DNA from: Thermoplasmata archaeon
Lineage (GTDB): Archaea > Thermoplasmatota > Thermoplasmata > UBA184
Reading direction: 5' to 3'
DNA length: 6,792 bases
Assembly (NCBI GenBank): GCA_030039915.1
Contig: JASHUP010000150.1
Span: forward strand, 1 to 6,792
Shown: piece by piece, positions 1 through 6,216 of the stretch
Layout: each line of letters opens with the position of its first letter
How positions within the stretch are numbered: the first letter of the stretch is position 1
Position numbers and translations under genes: made by a program
Notes under the pieces: generated by a model
Seen by the model: the letters and a program-made list of their open reading frames with translations, nothing else
What the model was told of the DNA's origin: nothing
Databases searched by the model: none

Positions 1-133
1 CGGAGTCCTCCGGGTCGACCGTGGCGAGCTTCACCGCGGCGTCGACGACCTCGGAGCGGCCCACGACGGGCCCGGCGACCTGGGCCTTGCGGCCAAGGTC
101 GTCGTCGCGGTCGATGCAGACGACGAGGCGCAT
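1..133 (-). CDS. DUF373 family protein, N-terminal fragment (runs off left edge)
   Basis: The minus strand reads 44 codons from an ATG whose first base is 133 to the window edge with no stop. The product begins MRLVVCIDRDDDLGRKAQVA, followed by GPVVGR (residues 21-26) and a segment ending VDPEDS. The pattern is a short hydrophobic strand, then C-I-D-R-D-x-D-x-G-x-K, then P-V/I-x-G-R, then a helix ending D-P-E-D-S. It matches the N-terminus of the archaeal DUF373 family as I remember it. Members are usually a few hundred residues long, with a soluble N-terminal domain and C-terminal membrane helices; the function is not established. The helices would lie outside this window. The ATG at 133 is chosen because the family motif starts directly after it, the upstream ATG at 147 is out of frame, and a TATA-like box is centred about 30 bp upstream. 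The gene is divergent from proS. Confidence 0.8.
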   Translation of the reverse strand, partial: MRLVVCIDRDDDLGRKAQVAGPVVGRSEVVDAAVKLATVDPEDS

Positions 134-158
134 GGCCCGCGTGACATGGTCGAGGGTT

Positions 159-172
159 GGCTTAACAACTTG
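159..172 (-). promoter_or_regulatory. Putative TATA-box promoter of the DUF373 gene
   Basis: On the minus strand this reads agttgttaagccaa, the most AT-rich stretch upstream of the DUF373 start. The core gttaag (161-166) is centred about 30 bp before the ATG at 133. Archaeal transcription normally starts about 26-27 bp downstream of the box centre, so the leader would be only a few nucleotides. The box is a weak match to the consensus, and the call rests on position and local composition. Confidence 0.45.
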
Positions 173-193
173 CGTCGACTGCTGCCGACCTAA

Positions 194-206
194 CGGGACG
201 GTCCCG
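194..206. promoter_or_regulatory. Short inverted repeat in the divergent intergenic region, possible operator
   Basis: The sequence cgggacggtcccg is a perfect hyphenated palindrome with two 6-bp arms around one central base. It lies between the DUF373 and proS promoters, about 22 bp upstream of the DUF373 box and about 65 bp upstream of the proS box. A dimeric regulator could bind such a site, but in DNA this GC-rich a palindrome of this size can occur by chance. No second copy was noticed in the window. Confidence 0.2.
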
Positions 207-269
207 CCCCGTCGGACTGCGGGATGGGCGGGCCCGGGCGTCTCGCCGACCGCCGCGGTGGCCCTACAT

Positions 270-279
270 CCTTATACTC
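270..279 (+). promoter_or_regulatory. Putative TATA-box promoter of proS
   Basis: The stretch ccttatactc is an island of A/T in very GC-rich surroundings. Its core is centred at about 275, some 31 bp before the ATG at 306. With the usual archaeal spacing, transcription would begin about 4 nt before the start codon. The intervening bases are a C-rich tract with no purine-rich ribosome binding site, which fits a nearly leaderless mRNA. Confidence 0.6.
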
Positions 280-305
280 CCGACGCCCCCCTCTCCCCGC
301 CCCCC

Positions 306-1733
306 ATGCCCGCGCTTCCGGACAAGCGAACTGCGTTCATCGACTGGTACCTCGAGGTCGTCGAAGCCGCGAACCTGACCGACAAGCGCTACGGCGTGAA
401 GGGGATGAACGTCTGGACCCCGTACGGGTTCCTCACGCGTCGGCTCCTCGACCGGGTGATGGTCCTTGAGATCGAGGCGACCGGATCCTCTCCCGTCGAA
501 TTCCCGGCGCTGATCCCCGCGAACGAGTTCGCCAAGGAAAAGGAGCACATCAAGGGGTTCGACGCGCAGGTCTACTGGGTGACGAAGGGGGGTGCGACCG
601 ACCTCGACATCCCGCTCGTCCTTCGGCCCACGAGCGAGACCGCGATGTACCCGGTCTTCGCCCTGTGGGTCCGCTCCCACCGGGACCTCCCGCTCAACGT
701 CTACCAGATCGTCAACACGTTCCGCTACGAGACGAAGACGACCCGGCCGTTCCTGAGGGTCCGGGAGATCCACTTCTTCGAGGAGCATACCTGCCAGGTC
801 GACGAAGCCGCCGCCGACGCGCGGGTTCGCTCCAACCTCGACGCCTTCGGTCGGATGGCGGCGGCGTTCGCGCTTCCCTACGTCGCGGTGCGGCGGCCCG
901 AGTGGGACAAGTTCCCGGGGGCGTTCTACTCGATCGCGTTCGACATCCCGGTCGGCTCCGGCCGCACGCTGCAGATCGGCAGTGTCCACCACTACCGGGA
1001 GAATTTTTCGGGTCCGTACGGTATCCGCTACGAGGCGGCGGACGGGACCCAGCGGCTCGTCCACCAGACGACCTTCGGCCTCTCGGAACGACTCCTTGGG
1101 GCGATCGTCGCGGTCCATGGGGATGCGAAGGGAGCGGTCTTCCCGACCTCCGTCGCTCCCTACGAGGTGGTCATCGTGCCGATCCCGAGCTCGGCGTCCG
1201 GGCCGGGTCCCGAGGCGACGGCGGCCGACGTGCTCGACCGGCTCCGCCGACACGGTCGGCGGGTCCATCTCGACTCGGGGGACGAGCGCCCCGGCGCGAA
1301 GTACTATCGCTGGGAGCTCCAGGGAGTTCCGCTCCGGCTCGAGGTCGGACAGCGGGAGGCGGCGTCCCGGACGGCGACCGCGGTCGATCGCCTCGGTCGC
1401 AAGCAGACGGTCTCCGTCGACACGGTCGAGCGGGACGTCGACCGGGCGCTCGAGGAGTTCGATACCGCCCTCTTCGCGCGCGCTCGCGCGGCGTTCGAGT
1501 CGGCGTTCAACGTGGTCACTTCGATGGACGGCCTGAAGGACGCGGCCCAGGTCGCGATCGTGGCATGGTGCGGTTCGGAAGAGTGCGGCCACCGGATCGA
1601 GACCGCGGTCGACGGTGGGCTCCTCGGTACGCCCGAGAGTCCGCTCCCGATCGAGCTGTCCGACCCGGTTTCCTGCGTCGCCTGCGGTTCGGGGAGCGGA
1701 GTTCGCTGGGCCCTCGCGGGCCGTCCGATGTGA
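306..1733 (+). CDS. proS: Prolyl-tRNA synthetase, archaeal/eukaryotic type
   Basis: This 475-residue cytoplasmic class II aminoacyl-tRNA synthetase joins L-proline to tRNA-Pro using ATP. The length is normal for the archaeal form. Visible class II elements are LRPTSE (106-111), motif 2 FRYETKTTRPFLRVREI (139-155), the proline-pocket region LQIGSVHHYRENF (to 234) and motif 3 HQTTFGLSERLLGA (253-266, with R262), followed by an anticodon-binding domain starting near VAPYEVVIVPI. The C-terminal domain has four cysteines, C422 and C427 (CGSEEC) and C457 and C460 (CVAC), a zinc-site arrangement known in this subfamily. The ATG at 306 is chosen because homology begins there and a TATA box sits 31 bp upstream; an open extension to 21 would run antisense through the DUF373 gene. 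Oddities: usually conserved positions differ (TSH-type loop read as SVH, HQTSWG as HQTTFG, a GLVLPP-type stretch as GAVFPT), and the protein ends in Met where the terminal residue is normally Tyr. The gene is convergent with the membrane-protein gene, 13 bp beyond its stop. Confidence 0.95.
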   Translation: MPALPDKRTAFIDWYLEVVEAANLTDKRYGVKGMNVWTPYGFLTRRLLDRVMVLEIEATGSSPVEFPALIPANEFAKEKEHIKGFDAQVYWVTKGGATDLDIPLVLRPTSETAMYPVFALWVRSHRDLPLNVYQIVNTFRYETKTTRPFLRVREIHFFEEHTCQVDEAAADARVRSNLDAFGRMAAAFALPYVAVRRPEWDKFPGAFYSIAFDIPVGSGRTLQIGSVHHYRENFSGPYGIRYEAADGTQRLVHQTTFGLSERLLGAIVAVHGDAKGAVFPTSVAPYEVVIVPIPSSASGPGPEATAADVLDRLRRHGRRVHLDSGDERPGAKYYRWELQGVPLRLEVGQREAASRTATAVDRLGRKQTVSVDTVERDVDRALEEFDTALFARARAAFESAFNVVTSMDGLKDAAQVAIVAWCGSEECGHRIETAVDGGLLGTPESPLPIELSDPVSCVACGSGSGVRWALAGRPM

Positions 1734-1746
1734 CGGTCCGGCCCGT

Positions 1747-2007
1747 CTACGGATGCGGCGCGGAAGGCGCCGGCGGGTTCGGAAGGACCAGCCACATCCC
1801 CGCGAGACCGAACAGGAGCAACGTGATCGTCACGGCATAGACGCCGTTGTCGATCCAGACCCCGAAGGCGACCCCCCACCAGACGTAGAAGGCGACCGCC
1901 AGGACGACCAACGTCGCGAATCCCCAGAAGGAGACCTTCCGCGTGATCGACATCCCGCGGTAGACGGCCGGCGCCACCGGGCGGGCCGGAGGTTCGGACG
2001 TGGCCAT
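1747..2007 (-). CDS. Small two-helix membrane protein, function unknown
   Basis: This 86-residue protein is not one I can assign to a named family. Residues 1-25 are proline/alanine-rich, with basic residues R17, R23 and K24 just before the first hydrophobic stretch. Predicted membrane segments are about 26-48 (FWGFATLVVLAVAFYVWWGV core) and about 56-76 (VYAVTITLLLFGLAG core). They are joined by a short GVWIDNG loop, and the tail is PNPPAPSAPHP. The positive-inside rule suggests both ends are cytoplasmic, with the short loop outside. No catalytic or metal-binding pattern is visible. The ATG at 2007 is preferred over the internal Met19 because a TATA-like box is centred 29 bp upstream of it. 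It is a plausible real gene because it has its own promoter, a coherent hydrophobicity pattern, and tight packing between proS and the TPR gene. The opposite frames there give only arginine-rich shadow proteins. Confidence 0.72.
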   Translation of the reverse strand: MATSEPPARPVAPAVYRGMSITRKVSFWGFATLVVLAVAFYVWWGVAFGVWIDNGVYAVTITLLLFGLAGMWLVLPNPPAPSAPHP

Positions 2008-2031
2008 GGTGCGCCGCCGACCTTGGGAGCG

Positions 2032-2042
2032 TTAGATAACCC
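2032..2042 (-). promoter_or_regulatory. Putative TATA-box promoter of the small membrane protein gene
   Basis: On the minus strand this reads gggttatctaa. The core ttatcta is centred at about 2036, 29 bp before the ATG at 2007, so the leader would be about 2-3 nt. It is one of the clearest A/T islands in the window and supports the choice of the longer start. It shares the 120-bp divergent intergenic region with the TPR gene promoter. Confidence 0.55.
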
Positions 2043-2093
2043 TTGCGGGACGGCCGACGGCTTCCGTGCGGGCGCTGCGCCCACCGGGGGCGG

Positions 2094-2103
2094 GGTTTAA
2101 CTC
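2094..2103 (+). promoter_or_regulatory. Putative TATA-box promoter of the TPR-only gene
   Basis: The stretch ggtttaactc is the only A/T-rich patch near the start at 2128. Its centre (about 2098) is some 29-30 bp upstream, the same spacing as at the other genes here. No Shine-Dalgarno sequence precedes the ATG. The box is a moderate match to the archaeal consensus. Confidence 0.5.
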
Positions 2104-2127
2104 CGCGCGGCGGCTAGCACGCACGAG

Positions 2128-3738
2128 ATGGCGGAACGAGCGACCGGCCCCCGCCCCCGAGGGAGCGCGTCCAACCCGTCCCTCGAGTCGTTGGGCCCCG
2201 AGCAGCACCGGCTCCTCGCCTACGCGAGCGCCATCGGTTCGGAGTTCGACTTCGCCCTGCTACTCGGAGCGATCGGAATGGAGGAGGAGGCCCTCGCCGA
2301 GCAGGTGGAGGGCCTCGTCCACTCCGGGGTGCTCGTCGAGCGGCCGGGTGGGGAACGGTTCGCGTTCACCGAGGAGGAGTTCCGGGCTCGCATCTACCGA
2401 TCGCTCACCGAGAGTCGTCTTCGCGTGCTCCACCGCAAGATCGCGGAAGTGCTCGAGCGAATGTACCCGGACCCTTCGCTCGCCGTCCTCGCCGAGCTCG
2501 GCCGGCACTACTTCCTAGGGAAGGTGCCGACGAAGTCGTACGAGTACAATCGAAGGGCGTCCGAGGAGGCGCGGGCGGCCGACGAGCCGGAGGTGGCCGC
2601 GCATCACCTCGAGCGCGTCCTCCTCGACCTGGCCTCGCTTCCCGGCGACCATCGCACCGAGCAGGCCGAAGTCGCGGAGGCGCTCGGCGACCTCTACTAC
2701 ACGCTCGGGAACTTCCCGAGCGCAGACCTGCGGTTCACGGAGGCGCTCGAACGCCTCGGAAGCCAGTCGCCTCGCGCGCGGGCCCGCCTCCTGCTCTCCC
2801 GGGCGGAGGTGGCGCGCGAGAACCTCGAGCTGGACGTGGCGGTCTCCCGGGCCCGGGATGCGCAGCGCTTGTTCGAGGAGGTCGGCGACCGACTGGGCCT
2901 CGCGCAGACGCACCGCGTGCTCGGCCGGGTCGCGTTCCAGCGCGGGGCGTACCGGGACTCCCTCGAGGAGAGCATGCAGGCGCTCGACCTCCTGCCGGAG
3001 CCCGCCGACCCGCGCCTGCTCGCCCGCATCTCGACCGACTTCGGCAACGCGTTCTCGCTCCTCGGTCCCGAGGTGCGCGAGGTCGCGATCGAATGGTTCG
3101 AGCGGGCGACCGAGCGGCTCCTCGGGACCGGCGACTGGGTCGAGCTCGCCCGCGCCTACCACAACCTCGGCGTCTCGGTCGGAGAGACCCGGCCCCAGGA
3201 CGGTCTCGAATACCTCGAGCGGGCGCAGCAGGCCGGTGAGCGGGCCCACGACGCCCGGTCCACCAGCCGCGCCCTGATCTCGAGCGTCGAGCTCCTGCTC
3301 GCTCTCGGCCAGATCGAGGAGGCGGAGCGCGACAACGAACAGGTCGCCCGTCTCCTCGAGCACGTCACGGACGAGCTCGCGCGCGAGCAGGTCGAGGTGA
3401 ACCGGGGGCTCATCGCCGAGCGGCGGGCCCAGTGGGAGGAGGCGGAGCACGCGTTCGAGAACGCGGTCGAGATGTGCCGCCGATTCCAGCTCCCCGCCGA
3501 CGAGGCCGAGGCGGCGTTCTACCTCGCGCGACTGCGCTACAAGACCCGGGACCTCGAAGGGGCGCGTCGAGCGTATGCGGTCGCCTCCGACCTCGGCCTC
3601 GCCGAGCTCCGGCCCCACCTCGGCGGTGCGTTCCGAGAGCTCGCGCATCAGCTCGGATTCCCCGTGCCCGCGGACCCCGCCCCGAACCCGGCGGTGCCCG
3701 CGACGGACGCGCCCTCGGGCGACGAACGAGCCTTATAA
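2128..3738 (+). CDS. TPR protein with N-terminal winged-helix-like domain; NTPase-less paralogue of the downstream STAND ATPase
   Basis: This 536-residue soluble, mostly helical protein has no predicted signal peptide or membrane segment. Residues 1-20 are a low-complexity leader. Residues about 22-115 resemble the winged-helix-like linker that follows the NTPase in STAND proteins (LGPEQHRLLAYASAIGSEF, then LVHSGVLVER). Residues about 120-505 are tetratricopeptide-type helical repeats, for example LGDLYYTLGNFPSADLRFTE (from about 186), HRVLGRVAFQRGAYRDSLEE (from 262), NRGLIAERRAQWEEAEHAFE (from 425) and FYLARLRYKTRDLEGARRAY (from about 464). TPR arrays usually bind proteins or peptides. The last 25 or so residues are proline/alanine-rich and probably disordered. 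No Walker A or B motif is present. The region is collinear with residues about 313-785 of the next gene, so the two look like tandem paralogues. The ATG at 2128 is supported by the TATA box 30 bp upstream. A scaffold, partner or regulator of the ATPase is possible, but the biological role is unknown. Confidence 0.85.
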   Translation: MAERATGPRPRGSASNPSLESLGPEQHRLLAYASAIGSEFDFALLLGAIGMEEEALAEQVEGLVHSGVLVERPGGERFAFTEEEFRARIYRSLTESRLRVLHRKIAEVLERMYPDPSLAVLAELGRHYFLGKVPTKSYEYNRRASEEARAADEPEVAAHHLERVLLDLASLPGDHRTEQAEVAEALGDLYYTLGNFPSADLRFTEALERLGSQSPRARARLLLSRAEVARENLELDVAVSRARDAQRLFEEVGDRLGLAQTHRVLGRVAFQRGAYRDSLEESMQALDLLPEPADPRLLARISTDFGNAFSLLGPEVREVAIEWFERATERLLGTGDWVELARAYHNLGVSVGETRPQDGLEYLERAQQAGERAHDARSTSRALISSVELLLALGQIEEAERDNEQVARLLEHVTDELAREQVEVNRGLIAERRAQWEEAEHAFENAVEMCRRFQLPADEAEAAFYLARLRYKTRDLEGARRAYAVASDLGLAELRPHLGGAFRELAHQLGFPVPADPAPNPAVPATDAPSGDERAL

Positions 3739-3740
3739 GG
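3731..3740 (+). promoter_or_regulatory. TATA-box promoter of the STAND ATPase gene, overlapping the upstream stop codon
   Basis: The sequence ccttataagg is a perfect 10-bp palindrome and the strongest TATA box in the window. Its centre (3735.5) lies 27.5 bp before the GTG at 3763, which predicts transcription starting essentially at the first base of the start codon. The final Leu codon and stop of the upstream TPR gene (TTA TAA, 3733-3738) form the core of the box. The ATPase gene therefore probably has its own promoter even though it sits only 24 bp behind its neighbour. Confidence 0.75.
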
Positions 3741-3762
3741 GTGGGACGGGCTGGATTCGGGC

Positions 3763-6177
3763 GTGCACGCTGCCCGTGGCTCCCGTCGAGCGGCCCCGGT
3801 GCCGGTCTTTGGTCGGGAGGAGGTTCTCGAGGAGGCCGGGCGTCTCCTCGACCGGACCCGGGCCGGTCAGGGTCACGGTCTGCTGCTGAGGGGACCGGGC
3901 GGCGTCGGTAAGACCCAGCTCCTCAACGCCGTCGTCGGGGAAGCGGAAAAGCGCGGGTTCACGGTCATGACCGGCCGAGCGCTGCCCGAGGAGCTCGCCC
4001 CGGCGTTCTCGCTGCTGCGGGAGCTATTGGGCTCGGAGCGCACGCGCGGCGGGTCTTCGGCCGCCCCCCTCTGGACCCCGACCGCCTCGCCACTGGTCCT
4101 CGCCGCGGTCCCGGCCCACCGTGAGGTGCTGGAAGAAGGGGTCGACGCCCCGGGGGCGAGTTCCCCTTCCGACGACTTCGAGCGGCTGCTCGTCCCGCTC
4201 ACGATGGCCGAGGGGCTCGGTGCTGGACGCAGTGAGCTCCTCGCGCGGCTCGAGCACCACCTCCTCGATCACGCGCAGGAGCATCCCGTGCTGATCGCGG
4301 TCGACGACCTCCAGTTCGCCGACACTTCGACCCTCGAATTCCTCCTCCGGTTCGCGGCCGAGCTGCCGGGCGCTCCGATCCTCGTGGCGGCGACGCTGGC
4401 CGAGTCCGCGGACCTCCCCGAGCGGACCCGGGAGGCGATCGAGGCGCTCTACGGATTGCCGAGCTTCCTCACGGTGCCCGTCCGGCCGCTGAGCATCGCG
4501 GAGACCGAGGAGTTCGTACGGTGGATCCTGGGAGGCCGGATCCCGGACCGCAACGACGTGCGACGCTGGCACGCCCAGACGGAGGGGAATCCGCTCTTCG
4601 TGGAGCAGCTGGTTCGGATCGCGACCGGCTACACCGCCCCGACGAACGGGACCACCGGATCGAACCAAGGCATCACGGAGATACTCCTGAGTCGGGTCGA
4701 GGGACTGGGCGAACGCGAGCGGCGGGTCCTGACCTACGCGGCGGTGCTCGGGAAGGAGTTCCAGTTCTCGAACCTCTCGGCGGTCGCCGGGAGCGGCGAA
4801 GAGCGCGTCACCGAAAGCCTCGACCGGCTCGTCCACGACGGGCTCGTCCGCGAGAAGGGCGGCGAGGTGTACGAGTTCGTGAGCGAGACGGTGCGTCGGG
4901 ACATCTACGCCGGGCTCACGGAGACGCGACGACGGATCCTTCACGCGCGGGCCGGACGGGCCCTCGAAGGGAAACCCGGGACGAGCGACTCCGATCTCGC
5001 GCGTCACTTCTACCTCGGCCGTGACGACGCGAAGGCGGTCGAGTTCAACCTCCGGGCGGCCCGCGCGGCGACCCGCGACTACGCGTTCCAGACCGCCGTG
5101 GCGCACGTGGCCCGGGCGCTCGAAGCCGAGCGTCGTCGTCCGGGCCGCGACCCCCGGGTCGAGATCCGTCTTCTGACCGAGCAGGGCCGACTTCTCCAGG
5201 AGCTCGGGGTGCTGCCCCGGTCGGACGAAGTCCTGACCGAGGCCGTCAACCTCGCCCGGGACGGCGCGGGCAAGGACCTCGAGCTCGGGCAGGCGCTCCT
5301 CGGCCAGGCCCAGACCCGGGTCGCTCGGAACGACTACGATTCCGCGGCCGCACTCGCTTCCGAGGCGACCGAGATGCTCGAACGAGCCGGCACTCCGCGG
5401 GACCTCATGGCGGGCCACCGCGTGCTCGGACTCGTCGCGTGGCGGCGGGGCGACATCCCCGGGGCCGAGCGGCATCAGCGGGCGCAACTCGAGATCGCCG
5501 AACGCGAGGGGACCCCCCTCGAACTCGGTCATGCCCTCGTGGACGTCGCGAACACGCTCGTCCCGACGGGCACGACTCGCTTCGATCCGGCGCTCGAGCT
5601 CTACACCCGCGCCGCGGAGCTGTTCCGGAGCACCGGCAGCTTCGGGGCCCGCGCCCGGGTGCTGATGAACCAGTCGGTGCTCGAGTACCACGCGGGCCGA
5701 ACGGACGAGGCGCTCCGTCACTTGACCGAGGCGATCGAGGCGGCCGACCGCTCCCGCTCGCCGATCTGGATCGGCTACTGCAACTTCAACCTCGCCCAAT
5801 GGCAGGCGGAGCTGGGCCATCCCGACCTTGCCCGGCCGCTGCTCGCGCGGGCGGTCCAGGTGCTCGAGCCGATCGGCGACCTCCTCGGCGAACAGCAGAT
5901 CGCGATGACCGAGGGGATGATCGCCGAGGCCGAGCGGGACTATGCGACCGCCGAGGCGCGCTACCAGGTCGCGCTCGCCCGGGCGCGCGAACTCAAGACC
6001 GCCGCCGAGTTCTCCGAGATGCTGTTCCGCCTAGCGCACCTCGCGGCGAAGCGGGGGGAGCGCGGCGAGGCGAGGCGCTGGCTCGCGGAGGCGCGGTCGA
6101 GCGGGCTCCAGTTCCACCGGCCCGACTTCGCCCGACGGGTGGAGCAGATCGAGAAGGACATCGGCGCCGACGCCTGA
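3763..6177 (+). CDS. STAND-type AAA_16 ATPase with winged-helix-like linker and C-terminal TPR array
   Basis: This 804-residue cytoplasmic protein has an N-terminal P-loop NTPase. VFGREE (15-20) is the typical AAA_16 entry motif, Walker A is GPGGVGKT (44-51) and Walker B is LIAVDDLQFAD (to 187, with D181 and D182). GNPLFVEQ (275-282) is the signature found late in the NTPase module of AAA_16/MalT-like proteins. A winged-helix-like region follows (about 313-400), then TPR-like helical repeats to about 785 (for example HRVLGLVAWRRGDIPGAERH from 552). In this class ATP binding switches the protein between closed and open states while the repeats sense a ligand or partner. Unlike MalT/LAL regulators it lacks a C-terminal LuxR-type DNA-binding domain, and unlike many bacterial relatives it carries no cyclase or kinase domain. 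An arginine I would expect after the strand at 206-211 (a-T-y-R in relatives) is not seen; the stretch reads AATLAESADLP. The GTG at 3763 is chosen by the TATA spacing; V13 (GTG at 3799) is a weaker alternative just before VFGREE. Its input and output are unknown. Confidence 0.88.
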   Translation: MHAARGSRRAAPVPVFGREEVLEEAGRLLDRTRAGQGHGLLLRGPGGVGKTQLLNAVVGEAEKRGFTVMTGRALPEELAPAFSLLRELLGSERTRGGSSAAPLWTPTASPLVLAAVPAHREVLEEGVDAPGASSPSDDFERLLVPLTMAEGLGAGRSELLARLEHHLLDHAQEHPVLIAVDDLQFADTSTLEFLLRFAAELPGAPILVAATLAESADLPERTREAIEALYGLPSFLTVPVRPLSIAETEEFVRWILGGRIPDRNDVRRWHAQTEGNPLFVEQLVRIATGYTAPTNGTTGSNQGITEILLSRVEGLGERERRVLTYAAVLGKEFQFSNLSAVAGSGEERVTESLDRLVHDGLVREKGGEVYEFVSETVRRDIYAGLTETRRRILHARAGRALEGKPGTSDSDLARHFYLGRDDAKAVEFNLRAARAATRDYAFQTAVAHVARALEAERRRPGRDPRVEIRLLTEQGRLLQELGVLPRSDEVLTEAVNLARDGAGKDLELGQALLGQAQTRVARNDYDSAAALASEATEMLERAGTPRDLMAGHRVLGLVAWRRGDIPGAERHQRAQLEIAEREGTPLELGHALVDVANTLVPTGTTRFDPALELYTRAAELFRSTGSFGARARVLMNQSVLEYHAGRTDEALRHLTEAIEAADRSRSPIWIGYCNFNLAQWQAELGHPDLARPLLARAVQVLEPIGDLLGEQQIAMTEGMIAEAERDYATAEARYQVALARARELKTAAEFSEMLFRLAHLAAKRGERGEARRWLAEARSSGLQFHRPDFARRVEQIEKDIGADA

Positions 6178-6184
6178 CCCCCCA

Positions 6185-6193
6185 CCGTTATGG
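6185..6193 (+). promoter_or_regulatory. Putative TATA-like promoter of the methyltransferase gene
   Basis: The stretch ccgttatgg lies in the 39-bp gap after the ATPase gene. Its core is centred at about 6190, 27 bp before the ATG at 6217, which would give a leaderless transcript. It is a weak box, so readthrough from the ATPase gene may contribute. The spacing argues against the in-frame GTG at 6205, which would be only about 15 bp from the box. Confidence 0.4.
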
Positions 6194-6216
6194 CGAACGC
6201 GTAGGTGCGAGCCGAA

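Noticed and set aside
21..305. Upstream extension of the proS reading frame to an ATG at 21
   Set aside because: It runs antisense through the DUF373 coding start and both promoters, its sequence is low-complexity Ser/Arg/Thr-rich, and ProRS homology begins only at 306.
264..1592. 442-codon minus-strand frame opposite proS
   Set aside because: Compositional shadow of the well-supported synthetase gene, with no recognisable motif.
665..1840. 391-codon plus-strand frame overlapping proS and running past it
   Set aside because: It is out of frame with proS, rich in Arg, Gly and Pro, and enters the opposite-strand membrane-protein gene.
2515..3648. 377-codon minus-strand frame opposite the TPR gene
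   Set aside because: It mirrors the repetitive Leu/Glu/Ala codons of the TPR array and has no start signal or domain of its own.
2128..3738. The TPR-only gene as a decayed pseudogene of the ATPase
   Set aside because: The frame is intact, a promoter with correct spacing precedes it, and no remnant of Walker motifs lies upstream; the upstream DNA is a divergent promoter region and the membrane-protein gene.
4024..5820. 598-codon open frame on the minus strand across the ATPase gene
   Set aside because: The product is rich in Arg, Glu, Gly, Val and Leu with no domain. Such antisense frames are expected opposite high-GC genes because stop codons are rare there.
6205..6216. GTG at 6205 as the start of the methyltransferase
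   Set aside because: It is in frame, but only about 15 bp from the TATA-like box. The ATG at 6217 has the spacing seen at the other genes.
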